Positions 47,963 to 57,096 of a DNA stretch of 64,000 nt are shown one piece after another. The DNA is from Pseudomonas sp. GR 6-02 (GTDB lineage Bacteria; Pseudomonadota; Gammaproteobacteria; Pseudomonadales; Pseudomonadaceae). The number at the start of each line of letters is the position of its first letter. The stretch's first letter is position 1. The notes below the pieces were generated by a model, which saw only the letters and a list, made by a program, of their open reading frames with translations, did no database searches and was not told the DNA's origin. The position numbers and the translations under genes are program-made. The stretch covers positions 1,745,001 to 1,809,000 of the forward strand of contig NZ_CP011567.1 in assembly GCF_001655615.1 (NCBI RefSeq), in the 5' to 3' direction.

Positions 47963-49957
47963 ATGGATAAAGTACGGAGAGTTTTGCTGGGTTTGCCTCG
48001 TAGGCAAAAAAGACTGATACAGGTCGCCACCGATGTGGTTTTGGTGTGGGTCGCTTTGTGGCTGGCCTTTATCGTCCGCCTCGGCATCGACGACATGTAC
48101 AATCCGCTAAAGTCGCATTTCTGGCTGTTCGTCAGTGCCTCGATTATTGCCATTCCCCTTTTCGTACGCTTTGGCATGTACCGCGCCGTCATGCGCTACT
48201 TCGGCAATGACGCGCTGATTGCCATCGTCAAGGCAGTCAGTCTGTCCTCGCTGATCCTCGCCGTGGTGGTCTACTGGTACAGCAATCACGAAGTCGTGGT
48301 GCCGCGCTCCATCATCTTCAATTATTGGTGGCTAAGCCTGGTAATCATTGGCGGCCTGCGTCTGTGCATGCGTCAGTATTTCATGGGCGATTGGTTCACC
48401 GCTGCGCAGCATGTACCGTTTGTCAATCGAGACGATGGTTTGACCAAGGTCGCCATTTACGGTGCTGGCGTCGCGGGCAACCAGTTGGTTGCAGCGTTGC
48501 GCATGGGGCGCGTGATGCGTCCTGTGGCGTTTATCGATGACGACTCCTCTATCGCGGATCGCTCGATTGCCGGGTTGCAGGTCTTTAAGCCCAAGCATAT
48601 TCAGCAGATGATCGACGTGACTGGTGCTCAGGAAATCCTTCTGGCGTTGCCGTCTTCGACTCGTGCGCGGCGTAGGGAGATTCTCAATTTTCTGGAGGAC
48701 TTCCCGCTCCATGTGCGCAGTGTTCCGAATTTCACTGATCTGGCCAGTGGCCGGGTCAAGGTGGACGACATTCAGGAGGTCGACATTGCTGACCTGTTGG
48801 GGCGGGATTCGGTGCCGGCGCAGCCTGATTTGTTGGCTCGATGCGTCAAGGGCAAGACGGTTTTGGTGACGGGGGCGGGCGGTTCGATCGGTTCCGAACT
48901 CTGTCGTCAGATTTTCTCCCTGGGGCCAACCACGCTGTTGTTGTTCGATCATAGCGAATTCAATCTCTACAGCATTTTGTCAGAGCTCGAGCATCGTATT
49001 GCTCGTGAGTCGTTGTCTGTCCGATTGTTGCCGATACTGGGGTCGATTCGTCATCCCCATAAACTTCTGGATGTGATGAAGACCTGGAATGTGGACACGG
49101 TTTATCACGCGGCGGCCTATAAGCACGTGCCGATGGTTGAGCACAACATTGCCGAAGGTGTGCTGAACAATGTGATCGGGACGCTCAATACGGCTCAGGC
49201 TGCATTGGAGGCAGGTGTTGCAAACTTTGTGCTGATCTCGACCGATAAGGCTGTACGCCCGACCAATGTCATGGGTAGCACCAAACGGCTGGCCGAGTTG
49301 ACCTTGCAGGCCCTCAGTCGTGAGTTGGCACCGGTGTTGTTCGGGGACAAGTCCAATGTGTCCCGGGTCAACAAGACCCGTTTCACCATGGTGCGGTTCG
49401 GTAATGTGTTGGGCTCGTCTGGCTCGGTAATTCCGCGCTTTCACAGCCAAATCAAATCAGGCGGGCCCTTGACGGTTACCCATCCGAAGATTACCCGTTA
49501 CTTCATGACCATTCCCGAGGCGGCACAACTGGTAATACAGGCCGGCTCAATGGGGCAGGGCGGTGACGTGTTTGTGCTGGACATGGGAGAGCCGGTCAAG
49601 ATCATTGAGCTGGCGGAGAAGATGATTCACCTGTCTGGCTTGAGCATTCGCTCGGAGAAAAATCCGCAAGGCGATATTGCCATCGAGTTCACTGGACTGC
49701 GTCCTGGGGAAAAGCTTTACGAAGAGTTGCTGATCGGCGACAACGTGTCCGCTACCCGGCACCCGATGATCATGAGTGCCAAAGAGGACCATTTGCCTTG
49801 GGAAGTGCTCAAGCGCAACTTGATGGAGTTGCTGTCTGCCGTTGAGCGGGATGATTATTCGCGGGTTCGCCAACTTCTGCGTGACACTGTCAGTGGTTAC
49901 GCGCCGGATGGTGAAATCGTCGACTTGATTTACCAGCAGCGTCGCCTCGAGACCTGA
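47963..49957 (+). CDS. wbpM: UDP-GlcNAc 4,6-dehydratase WbpM
   Basis: The 664-residue protein starts MDKVRRVLLGLPRRQKRL. Four N-terminal helices (about 15-125) anchor a cytosolic region with a first Rossmann-like segment (VAIYGAGVAGNQLVAAL) and a catalytic SDR domain from about 290 (LVTGAGGSIGSELCRQI). The unusual WbpM active site Ser-Met-Lys is present in ISTDKAVRPTNVMGSTKRLAE. It makes UDP-4-keto-6-deoxy-GlcNAc, precursor of QuiNAc and FucNAc, feeding the WbpV-like reductase and WbpL. In Pseudomonas it normally marks the right edge of the O-antigen locus. Confidence 0.96.
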   Translation: MDKVRRVLLGLPRRQKRLIQVATDVVLVWVALWLAFIVRLGIDDMYNPLKSHFWLFVSASIIAIPLFVRFGMYRAVMRYFGNDALIAIVKAVSLSSLILAVVVYWYSNHEVVVPRSIIFNYWWLSLVIIGGLRLCMRQYFMGDWFTAAQHVPFVNRDDGLTKVAIYGAGVAGNQLVAALRMGRVMRPVAFIDDDSSIADRSIAGLQVFKPKHIQQMIDVTGAQEILLALPSSTRARRREILNFLEDFPLHVRSVPNFTDLASGRVKVDDIQEVDIADLLGRDSVPAQPDLLARCVKGKTVLVTGAGGSIGSELCRQIFSLGPTTLLLFDHSEFNLYSILSELEHRIARESLSVRLLPILGSIRHPHKLLDVMKTWNVDTVYHAAAYKHVPMVEHNIAEGVLNNVIGTLNTAQAALEAGVANFVLISTDKAVRPTNVMGSTKRLAELTLQALSRELAPVLFGDKSNVSRVNKTRFTMVRFGNVLGSSGSVIPRFHSQIKSGGPLTVTHPKITRYFMTIPEAAQLVIQAGSMGQGGDVFVLDMGEPVKIIELAEKMIHLSGLSIRSEKNPQGDIAIEFTGLRPGEKLYEELLIGDNVSATRHPMIMSAKEDHLPWEVLKRNLMELLSAVERDDYSRVRQLLRDTVSGYAPDGEIVDLIYQQRRLET

Positions 49958-49970
49958 TCGTTGCGCGCTC

Positions 49971-50044
49971 TGTAGCGGACACGTTTTTGACAGAATTGTC
50001 CCATGCCTAGGTTTGGGAGGCAGCTTCGGAAAAGCTGTTCTTCC
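49971..50044 (+). repeat. Left copy of 75-bp imperfect direct repeat
   Basis: TGTAGCGGACAC...TTTTTGACAG...GTTTGGGAGGCAGCTTCGG and onwards matches the segment at 56616-56691 upstream of comEA over nearly its full length, with scattered changes in the middle. It starts 13 bp past the wbpM stop. The pair brackets an accessory block of 6.6 kb. Confidence 0.85.
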
Positions 50045-50118
50045 GGTGTTTGAGTGCGCAGCCACATGGGCAATGAGTGTTGTCCTGTTCGCAGGGTACC
50101 AATGCAGTGGCCTGCAAT

Positions 50119-50265
50119 CTACGCGGTATACCGTCCAATGATATTAGCAGTCCCAATTGGGTGTCGGAGCCAGGCAGTTTCAGCGAACCAATCGGCGATG
50201 GCACCCAGCATGGCCGCTTCGGAATACGCAATCAGGTAGCCCAGGGCCAGATAGGAGTCTCCCAT
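50119..50265 (-). pseudogene. DUF445-family gene fragment
   Basis: Read leftwards from an ATG at 50265, 48 codons include LGYLIAYSEAAMLGAIADWF followed by AETAWLRHPIG, the hallmark N-terminal motif of DUF445 (YjiN-like) membrane proteins, normally above 380 residues. Similarity stops after HPIG (about 50152) and a stop codon follows. Nothing of the rest of the gene is visible in the window. This is a leftover scrap inside the accessory block. Confidence 0.6.
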
Positions 50266-50995
50266 GGGGGGCTTCTAAAAACCTAATTTATGATCCGTAT
50301 CGCAACGGAAGCGTGCAGCTTTCAAATACGTGCCCCAGTCAATGAAAGGGTTTAGGTATTGCCCATTAGCGATGCGCCCTTATTTAGAAAATGCGGGCTA
50401 AAGTAGAGAGAAGCGTCGCCGCCATTTGCGCTGGAGCTGGCGAGGGCAGATGGCATGGTCGAGAGCAAGTGGCAGGTGGCGTTTCTGCTCGCTACGGTGA
50501 TATTGGGTCAGTCGTATGAGGGCTATGCGTGCGCAAGCTTGGGTAACTAATAAGATTTTTACGTATCGAGCGGTAACATATACACTGCTTGCCGTTGAGG
50601 GCGCGGTGGCTTCATCAGCTCCGTCGTTGCCGACGCATCGCGAAAATAGGCTGCAGTCGAACGGATGTCGGGCATTTTTTAACTCTGCTGATATCGCGCA
50701 CCGTCACCAAGGGGGCGTTGAGTCAGGCCTCTCAGCGATGAGTAAAGTTCGTTGGCGGCGATCCTCATCTACCACGCATGGACGACGGGCGAGAAATACT
50801 AGGCCGCCCTTTCCACTCGGACATCGCAAGCGCGACGGCGTCCGGAACATATATGGCATCGCTCATTCCGACCTTGCAAAGCGTTGCATGCGCGAGCCAT
50901 ACAAATAGAGGTTGCATGCGTCGTTTGTGGCTCTCGCGAAGAGAGGACGGCAAGCCGGCGGCTCAACAACAATACGCGTCAACAGGAACTGCGAT
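50266..50995. other. Non-coding stretch in accessory block
   Basis: These 730 bp have open frames (for example 50516-50908) but none has family-like sequence, a good start site or suitable codon use. They probably contain decayed DNA and the promoter of the glycosyltransferase gene that follows. Confidence 0.5.
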
Positions 50996-53350
50996 ATGAT
51001 TTTATCGAGAATCAAGATGTTGGTGGGGCCGTTCTTGCCGGGTGCGGCCAGCCGCCAGAGAACGGTCGATTATACATTGTTGGATCTGTCCGGTTTATTT
51101 GACCGGGAGTGGTATCTAGCAACGAACACTGACATCGCCGCGAGCGGAGCTGATCCGATTGCGCACTATCTCGAGCACGGATGGAAAGAAGGGCGTAACC
51201 CGAGCGCGTTCTTTGACGGGGCCTGGTATGTCGTTCACAACCCCGATGTTGCACAGGCGGACATCAATCCATTGCTGCATTACGTCCGTTCTGGGCAGAG
51301 TGAAGGGCGCGCACCGAATGCCTTCTTTGACTCTGACTGGTATAGGCGATTCATCGTCCGGACGGAAGAGGACGGGGAATGCACGCCATTCGCGTTCTTC
51401 TGGTCGCGTGACGCGGCCATGCATCCGCCATTGCCTGAACTCCAGCCGCTTTATGCGTGTCGGACCAACGTGCCGAAGGACGCTCGTGACCAGTACATGC
51501 GACTTGTTGCAGCGGCCCAGCCATGGTGGGCGCGATTCGGTCGCGACAAATTCGCGATTATAGTGGCGCTGTTCTCGCCTTACGAAGATCATCCGGGAAT
51601 CGGTACAGAAAGCGCTGACACCATCGAGCGTCTGATCGCCTTTCTGACGGCCGCATGGAAAATGGAAATCGCACCGGGCCCCCTATTCAGCGTGGAGCAT
51701 TACCGACGCATCATCCAGAACCGTGGTCTTGTGCTGCAGGACGGGGAGACTCTCCTGCAGCATTTCCTTCGCGAGGGCATTGACAAGCGGATCGTTCCCA
51801 CACCCTATTTCGACGAGAATTACTATTACGCACAATATCCGTCTGTAGTTGCAGCCTACACGTGGGCGTTCGAGCATTTTATCAGCCGGGGTGTATTTGA
51901 AGGGGCGCGTGCGTCAAGTCTGCCGCAGCTGATTGTCGCTCAACCACCATCCATGCGGGACGGCGAAGCGCGTCTTAACAATTGGAAGTACTTCCTGTCA
52001 TCCTGCGGTAATGGCGGCGATCTGGGTGAGCTGTATCGTGGTGTGCCTCACTACTCGCAGGTCATCGAAGATATCCTTCATTCCACAGTATTCGCGAAGA
52101 CGATAAGTCGCGCGTTGATGATTGAGCCCGCCATCGGTGACGTATCGGACATCAGCGACGTGCATGTAGCGCCGCTCCACGACGGTCGCAATTTAGCTCG
52201 TCGTGCTCTGCGCGAGCTGTTCGAGCGCGATCACTACGATATGATCGTATGCGTGCCTTGGATTCGCACGGGAGGCGCCGATTTGGTTGCATGCCAGATT
52301 TGCGAAGCGGTGTCCCTGGCGTTTCCCAACAAGTCGGTTTTACTGCTCCGTACCGATCAGCCAAACTTCGACCGCCCGGAATGGGTATCTGCTGGTGTCG
52401 ACGTTGTCGATGCATCAAGCGTATTCCGGGATCTTCCGCCCCTCCAGGCGCAAACTCTGCTGTACAGTCTGTTCATGGGACTCGCGCCGTCCTGGATCAT
52501 CAACATCAACAGCCGGTTATGCTGGGACGTGATGGCGCGCTTCGGAACACAGTTGTCCGAAAGCATCGATTTGTATTCCTACCTCTTCTGCTGGGATCAG
52601 ACGGCAAGCGGCTATCGCGCCGGCTACCCGAGCGAATTCTTCCCGGGAACGGCGAGCCATCTGCGAGCTGTGTTCACCGACACGATCCATATGAAGAACG
52701 AACTGGCGAAGATCTACAACCTGCCTGCGTCACTCTCCGAGCGGATTGTTCCACTGTTCTCGCCGTCGCGTGGGGATATCGGCGGGCAAACGGCGACCGA
52801 AGAAAGTATCAAGACCGAGAGTAAACGCCTACGCCGAAGGGTACTGTGGGCCGGCCGTCTCGATCGGCAGAAGCGATTCGATCTTGTGCAGGAGATCGCG
52901 CACAAGATGCCTGAGGTCGATTTCCTGTGCTGGGGAGCGCCGCTGCTCAATTCTCCGCCGGATTACAGCCGCTCTCCGGCTAACCTGATTCTGCATGAAG
53001 GCTTTTCATCCTACGACGAATTACCGCTGTACGATGCGGATCTCTGGCTGTTCACGTCGGACTGGGAAGGCATGCCGACGATAATCATCGAGCTCGCGCT
53101 ACGCGGCGTCAGTATAGTCGCGAGCGCTGTGGGCGGGGTTCCCGAGCTGATCGACGAGCAGACTGGGTGGCCGGTTGACGGTGTTCGCAGTGTCGACGAT
53201 TATGTCGGCGCAATTCATGCTGCGCTTGAAGCGCCTCACGAACGAATTGTCCGGGCGCAGCGTCTGCGAGAACGGGCACGTAGTCGGCACAGCATGCAGG
53301 CCTATGCGAAGCAAGTGTCGGATGTTCTGAATGAAAAGGTGGGTGCGTGA
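50996..53350 (+). CDS. GT4 glycosyltransferase with FDxxYY/HY repeats
   Basis: The ATG at 50996, nine bases after AGGA, gives 784 residues; the frame extends 84 bp upstream. The N-terminal part has repeats of the FDREWYLATNTDIAASGADP / NPLLHYVRSGQSEGRAP kind (about 30-115) and a second group at about 230-305. The same type occurs in the 1658-residue enzyme of this locus. A GT4 domain occupies about 420-780, with WIRTGGADLVACQICEAV, VLWAGRLDRQKRFDLV and the donor-site stretch FTSDWEGMPTIIIELAL. It overlaps the next gene by 1-4 bases. GC content is higher than in the neighbouring O-antigen genes. Substrates are unknown. Confidence 0.85.
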   Translation: MILSRIKMLVGPFLPGAASRQRTVDYTLLDLSGLFDREWYLATNTDIAASGADPIAHYLEHGWKEGRNPSAFFDGAWYVVHNPDVAQADINPLLHYVRSGQSEGRAPNAFFDSDWYRRFIVRTEEDGECTPFAFFWSRDAAMHPPLPELQPLYACRTNVPKDARDQYMRLVAAAQPWWARFGRDKFAIIVALFSPYEDHPGIGTESADTIERLIAFLTAAWKMEIAPGPLFSVEHYRRIIQNRGLVLQDGETLLQHFLREGIDKRIVPTPYFDENYYYAQYPSVVAAYTWAFEHFISRGVFEGARASSLPQLIVAQPPSMRDGEARLNNWKYFLSSCGNGGDLGELYRGVPHYSQVIEDILHSTVFAKTISRALMIEPAIGDVSDISDVHVAPLHDGRNLARRALRELFERDHYDMIVCVPWIRTGGADLVACQICEAVSLAFPNKSVLLLRTDQPNFDRPEWVSAGVDVVDASSVFRDLPPLQAQTLLYSLFMGLAPSWIININSRLCWDVMARFGTQLSESIDLYSYLFCWDQTASGYRAGYPSEFFPGTASHLRAVFTDTIHMKNELAKIYNLPASLSERIVPLFSPSRGDIGGQTATEESIKTESKRLRRRVLWAGRLDRQKRFDLVQEIAHKMPEVDFLCWGAPLLNSPPDYSRSPANLILHEGFSSYDELPLYDADLWLFTSDWEGMPTIIIELALRGVSIVASAVGGVPELIDEQTGWPVDGVRSVDDYVGAIHAALEAPHERIVRAQRLRERARSRHSMQAYAKQVSDVLNEKVGA

Positions 53351-54057
53351 TGGAAGTTTCCGCAATTATGACGGCCCATAGAGAAGGAGTGCTTAGCGGC
53401 CCGTCGATCTCGAGCTTCCGCGAGGCAATCGATCATGCAAGAGATCAAGGCATTACTGTCGAACCAATCGTCGTGCTTGATCGTCCCGATGCGTTGACCC
53501 GCACCATGTTCGCCGACGCGGATCGCTGGGGAGCGAAGGTCGTCTTGACCGATTTTGGCGACCCGGCACTCGCTCGAAATCATGGGATCAGCCTGGCTTC
53601 GGGGCGCTACGCGACCTTTCTGGATGCGGACGACCTCTGGAGCTTCAACTGGCTCGTCGCCGCGCACCGTTTCTGTACTGAGATGGGTAGACCGGTCATC
53701 GCTCATTCGCAATTGAGCATCATCTTCGGGCGTGAGCGGCTGTTCTGGTTGCATGTTGATTCGGACCACCCGGATTTCGACCTGGATTATCTACAGATTG
53801 GCAATTATTGGGAGGCATTGTCGTTCGCGCCGCGCGAGATCTATGCGGATTTCCCGTTCCGCAAGAACGAACTGGCGTCGGGGTATGGGCACGAGGATTG
53901 GCACTGGAACTGTACGACTCTTTCGAAAGGCTTTCCGCATAAGCCCGTACCGGACACAGTGCATATGATACGCCGCCGACATGGAACACAAAGTTCGCGT
54001 GCGAATAATAGCGACGTCGTCCCGTGGCCGACCGAACTCGTGCGTTTTTCGCGTTGA
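53350..54057 (+). CDS. GT2-like glycosyltransferase
   Basis: ATG at 53350 (or GTG one codon earlier) overlaps the stop of the GT4 gene. The 235-residue product has a GT-A beginning (VSAIMTAHREGVLSGPSISS), an acceptor loop with DPALARNHGISLASGRYATF, and the metal motif FLDADDLWSFNW. A later conserved element is GHEDWHWNC. This fits a family 2 transferase acting with its partner gene. The segment after it is broken mobile DNA, so the C-terminus may have been trimmed, though length is near normal for a single domain. Confidence 0.82.
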   Translation: MEVSAIMTAHREGVLSGPSISSFREAIDHARDQGITVEPIVVLDRPDALTRTMFADADRWGAKVVLTDFGDPALARNHGISLASGRYATFLDADDLWSFNWLVAAHRFCTEMGRPVIAHSQLSIIFGRERLFWLHVDSDHPDFDLDYLQIGNYWEALSFAPREIYADFPFRKNELASGYGHEDWHWNCTTLSKGFPHKPVPDTVHMIRRRHGTQSSRANNSDVVPWPTELVRFSR

Positions 54058-54477
54058 CGGCGGCGGTCACGCCGCCGCATGTCGTCAGAAGGGAGACAGT
54101 TTGAATACCGCACAGATTCGTGCAATGTTCGAATGCTAGACATTCTCGAGCATGCGCTGGAGCACACTGTATTCCTCCCGAGGCCTGCTGTGTCGATCCA
54201 GACATCCTGGCGCAAAGCGTCTGTGACAAATGTGTGCTTCGATTCGCCGTTGTGAGAAAACCATATAAATGGATTTTTTCCGCATGGTAGTCCAACCGGC
54301 TAATACATGAGTCCCTGCAATCGATTTCGTATCGGGGATTCGCGTTTTTTGACATGCTGATGGATGCTCCGGGCGATATCGCATGCGGCATTGAAGGCTT
54401 GCTTGAGTATCTGGTGAGCAACGATCCTCCGGTGTTTGGTGATCCCCACAGGTCAGCTTGTAGCGGTCGTGCAGATG
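54058..54477. other. Degenerate DNA after glycosyltransferase pair
   Basis: About 420 bp with frames open only by chance. Leftward reading shows several frames with protein-like patches interrupted by stops, as expected for decayed coding DNA. No specific family was recognised apart from the IS110-like start just downstream. Confidence 0.4.
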
Positions 54478-54525
54478 AAAGCAATGCTTGCCGAGATCGA
54501 TACTTTCCAGTGTTAGATCGATCAT
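54478..54525 (-). mobile_element. IS110-type transposase 5' fragment (tentative)
   Basis: Leftward from an ATG at 54525 the frame begins MIDLTLESIDLGKHCFHLHD, which resembles the DEDD-transposase N-terminus (IDLGKxxFxLH) of IS110-family elements. The similarity ends after about 17 residues, so only a stub remains. Confidence 0.35.
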
Positions 54526-54639
54526 GACGATGGCCTCCGAAAATAAAACACTCTGCGAAAGCGTAGCCCTCGCAGGGTGTGGGGGGGCATCTTTAGCCTA
54601 CCTTTATCCCAAGGCATCAGGCGGCGCGGCGGGTAAGAA

Positions 54640-55070
54640 GGCCGATATCTTCAAAGCCCGTTACTTGCACGGAACACTGTGACATAGATCCGACAAGCAT
54701 ATGCGGGAAGGTCGCGCGAATTAACCCTGGGAGATCTGTTTAGCCTGCCATGTGCTACCGGCATCGCGAGATGACGGGATGGGTAGTTGCTCGAAACCGG
54801 AGCAATGAATGGCTGAACCTGCCATGAGTGGATAGTTGGGTGTGATCTCTGTTGGAGCGTAAAGCAGAAACTCCGCATAGCGGGGGTCGAGACCATCAGG
54901 AGGTAGGAGCCGGAGGATCCGAGGGCCGGTCTGGGTGCTTAGATACCGCAGGCGACACATCAACTGAACCAAGCTCGCTGGCGTTGTTTATCAGTAGGCA
55001 GGAACCGCCGTATACGGAACCGTACGTACGATGGTGTGAGAGGACGGCGGGGGCAGGTTCAAGGCTCAGG
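54640..55070 (+). mobile_element. Group II intron remnant, no reverse transcriptase
   Basis: The segment at about 55002-55045 (GAACCGCCGTATACGGAACC, then GTACGTACGATGGTGTGAGAGG) matches the domain V region of bacterial group II introns; its outer stem pairs ACCGCCGTA with TACGATGGT. Upstream AACCCTGGGAGATCTGT and GACATAGATCCGACAAGC fit earlier intron domains. No reverse transcriptase frame exists, so it is ORF-less or truncated. The 5' boundary is uncertain. Confidence 0.5.
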
Positions 55071-55395
55071 AACTCTTACGCTCCTGACCTCCCCGACACG
55101 CTTTATCGCAACGACGTCTCGGCAGAGCAGCAGCACAAGCGCGTTCAGAGTAGCGGCGCAGCTCCAGCTCGCAGTTGGACGGTGCATAGGCTGATTGAGC
55201 TGCAGAGGACCAAGTGGCGTTGTATCATCCTCTCCGCGTCATCAATGATGGCACGGGAATACGTGTGATCCAGTCTTCCAGCGAAGACATTTGCCCAGGC
55301 CTGACGAAGCGCCGGGCTATTGCTCTACGCGGCCAATGAGCTACTGCAAGAATAGAAGTTTCTTATCATCTGTAATTAATATCAGGCGGAAATAC
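55071..55395. other. Non-coding gap before acyltransferase
   Basis: These 325 bp follow the intron remnant and show no supported gene. The last 60 bases turn AT-rich and probably hold the promoter of the acyltransferase gene. Confidence 0.45.
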
Positions 55396-56484
55396 ATGCT
55401 GCACAAGGATAATAACTTGAACTTGTTACGGTTGGTTGCCGCGCTGATGGTGCTATATGCTCATTCATTCGATATTTACGGTAATACCCCGGAGATTTTT
55501 ATTGGTATTGATTCCTATGGCGGGCTCGGGATCGCGATATTTTTTATCATAAGTGGTTATTTGATTTCAAAAAGTTGGAGTTCTGATCCTTCGGTCATTA
55601 ATTTTTTAGTTAAGCGATCGCTGCGAATATTTCCAGCCCTGATTGTTGTTGTGGTGCTAACTTCGTTTCTGCTTGGTCCCATTTTTTCGACGTTGACAGT
55701 CAAGCAGTATTTCTCGGATCTGGCATTTATTATGTACTTGAAGAATATAATTTTAAGTCCGGTATTTTATTTGCCGGGCGTGCTGGAGCACTCCAGAGTT
55801 GCCAATGTGATCAATGGTCCTCTATGGAGTTTGCCTATTGAGTTCTTCATGTATTTGGTAGTCGTCGCGCTTGGGCTTCTATTCAATGGCGGTCGTCTTG
55901 TATACACAATTGCCACAGCATTGTTTGCGCTGATTGTGGTTTTTTGGTGCTGGCGAGATGCGCCTTTGCTGGTGGTTTACGGTTCTGATGTAAGAAACAT
56001 TCCGTTGATCGGCATCTATTTCATGATTGGGGCCTGTTATGCGAAGTGGGGGCTCGAACGGTGGTTCAGTCTCTCCGGCGTAGCTGTCATGGTGATGATT
56101 ACCCTTTTGCTGGCGCCGTATTTATCGTTTTCGAAGTCCCTGCTATGGCTTACGTTACCGTATGTCGTCTTGGCATATGGACTTTCCAGAAGTTGGTTGG
56201 GGAGCTTGGTTAATAAAGTGGGTGACTGCTCTTACGGTGTTTATATCTATGCTTTTCCGGTTCAGCAGTTTGTTTTGCTAAAATTCCCTGATATGGCCTA
56301 TTCAACTTACCTTGTTGTTACAGTGGTCATTACGCTGGTTTTAGGATACGCCTCTTGGCATTTGATAGAGAAAAGGGTTCTCAGATTCAAGCCAAAAAAT
56401 AAAGTCAGGTCTGTATCGAATGGTGCTGATGCCGATTCGGCGTTCAATCCTGTTGTGGGTGAGAAGCTCAATTCAGGGGCTTGA
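55396..56484 (+). CDS. Acyltransferase family 3 membrane protein
   Basis: The ATG at 55396 after CAGGCGGAAATAC gives 362 residues (MLHKDNNLNLLRLVAALMV). About ten helices are present, with the catalytic His region LMVLYAHSFDIYG and IAIFFIISGYLISKSW. It is a candidate O-acetyl/acyl transferase for surface polysaccharide, unlike the enzyme at 44094 in sequence. It is AT-rich compared with the glycosyltransferases to its left, suggesting a separate origin. It is the last gene before the right direct repeat. Confidence 0.9.
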   Translation: MLHKDNNLNLLRLVAALMVLYAHSFDIYGNTPEIFIGIDSYGGLGIAIFFIISGYLISKSWSSDPSVINFLVKRSLRIFPALIVVVVLTSFLLGPIFSTLTVKQYFSDLAFIMYLKNIILSPVFYLPGVLEHSRVANVINGPLWSLPIEFFMYLVVVALGLLFNGGRLVYTIATALFALIVVFWCWRDAPLLVVYGSDVRNIPLIGIYFMIGACYAKWGLERWFSLSGVAVMVMITLLLAPYLSFSKSLLWLTLPYVVLAYGLSRSWLGSLVNKVGDCSYGVYIYAFPVQQFVLLKFPDMAYSTYLVVTVVITLVLGYASWHLIEKRVLRFKPKNKVRSVSNGADADSAFNPVVGEKLNSGA

Positions 56485-56615
56485 GCAAGTGTATGTATTT
56501 GTGATGTAACAGTCACGCAGGTCACCTATGAAGCGCTACAGGGTCTGCCGTGCAGATGCCTGACGATCCTGAACTCCCCAAGGGTTCATGGAGCGCTTTC
56601 GATTGTTTCACATCC

Positions 56616-56691
56616 TGTAACGGACACACTTTTGACAGCTCCATCACATCGCCTAAGTTTGGGAGGCAGCTTCGGAAAAGCTGCTTCTTCC
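56616..56691 (+). repeat. Right copy of 75-bp imperfect direct repeat
   Basis: TGTAACGGACACACTTTTGA and onwards, with the GTTTGGGAGGCAGCTTCGG hairpin segment, repeats 49971-50044 in the same orientation. It is immediately upstream of comEA and includes its likely promoter, so this is probably the ancestral copy. Confidence 0.85.
56632..56659 (+). promoter_or_regulatory. Putative comEA promoter
   Basis: TTGACA and TAAGTT are separated by 16 bp, about 56 bp before the comEA ATG. In the left repeat copy the equivalent pair is TTGACA/TAGGTT with 15 bp between. This is a credible sigma-70 promoter. Confidence 0.45.
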
Positions 56692-56715
56692 AATCGATGT
56701 CATGGAGCTTCATTT

Positions 56716-57051
56716 ATGCGTACTGGCTATTTCTACTCCCTGGTTTTTGCCCTGCTCACCAGCGCCTCTATTGCTGCAATAGCCGCGCCTGCGGTGAAGC
56801 CTGAGACAGGCAATGCACCTTTGGTGCAGGAAGTTTCCCCTAAAGCGCAAACAGGAAAAGTCGATCTTAATGGCGCTGATGCACCCACCCTGCAGCGTGA
56901 GCTGTCCGGTATCGGGGAAGCCAAGGCCAAGGCGATTGTTGCTTATCGTGACAGTAATGGTCCATTTTCGTCCGTTGACGAATTGCTGGAAGTGAAAGGC
57001 ATCGGTAAAGCGATCCTGGATAAGAATCGCGAGAAGCTGGAAGTGAACTAA
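56716..57051 (+). CDS. comEA: ComEA-like helix-hairpin-helix DNA-binding protein
   Basis: The ATG at 56716 gives 111 residues. A Sec signal peptide (MRTGYFYSLVFALLTSASIA, cleavage near AIAAPA) precedes a Pro-rich linker and a tandem HhH domain with VDLNGADAPTLQRELSGIG and VDELLEVKGIGKAILDKN. It should be periplasmic and bind DNA during uptake. In Pseudomonas it follows wbpM directly; here 6.6 kb of accessory DNA intervenes. A terminator follows. Confidence 0.92.
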   Translation: MRTGYFYSLVFALLTSASIAAIAAPAVKPETGNAPLVQEVSPKAQTGKVDLNGADAPTLQRELSGIGEAKAKAIVAYRDSNGPFSSVDELLEVKGIGKAILDKNREKLEVN

Positions 57052-57073
57052 GCTTCAAGATCAACGCTGAGAG

Positions 57074-57096
57074 GCCGGTCATTGACCGGCTTTTTT
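57074..57096 (+). terminator. comEA rho-independent terminator
   Basis: GCCGGTC, a 3-base loop and GACCGGC followed by six T, beginning 23 bp after the comEA stop. Confidence 0.9.

Noticed and set aside
28954..49957. Wzx flippase, Wzy polymerase or WaaL ligase genes in the O-antigen locus
   Set aside because: None of the membrane proteins has the expected 10-14 helix Wzx/Wzy pattern; the multi-helix ones are acyltransferases, WbpL and Wzm.
50516..50908. A 130-codon rightward frame in the islet
   Set aside because: Low-complexity Arg/Ser-rich composition, no ribosome binding site and no recognisable family; judged chance.
54136..54525. A 129-codon leftward frame as a complete gene
   Set aside because: Only the first 17 or so residues look like a transposase; the rest has odd composition and competing frames, so it is listed as a stub only.
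54721..54972. Leftward frames across the intron remnant as a small protein gene
   Set aside because: They are antisense to group II intron RNA domains; such frames are commonly over-annotated.
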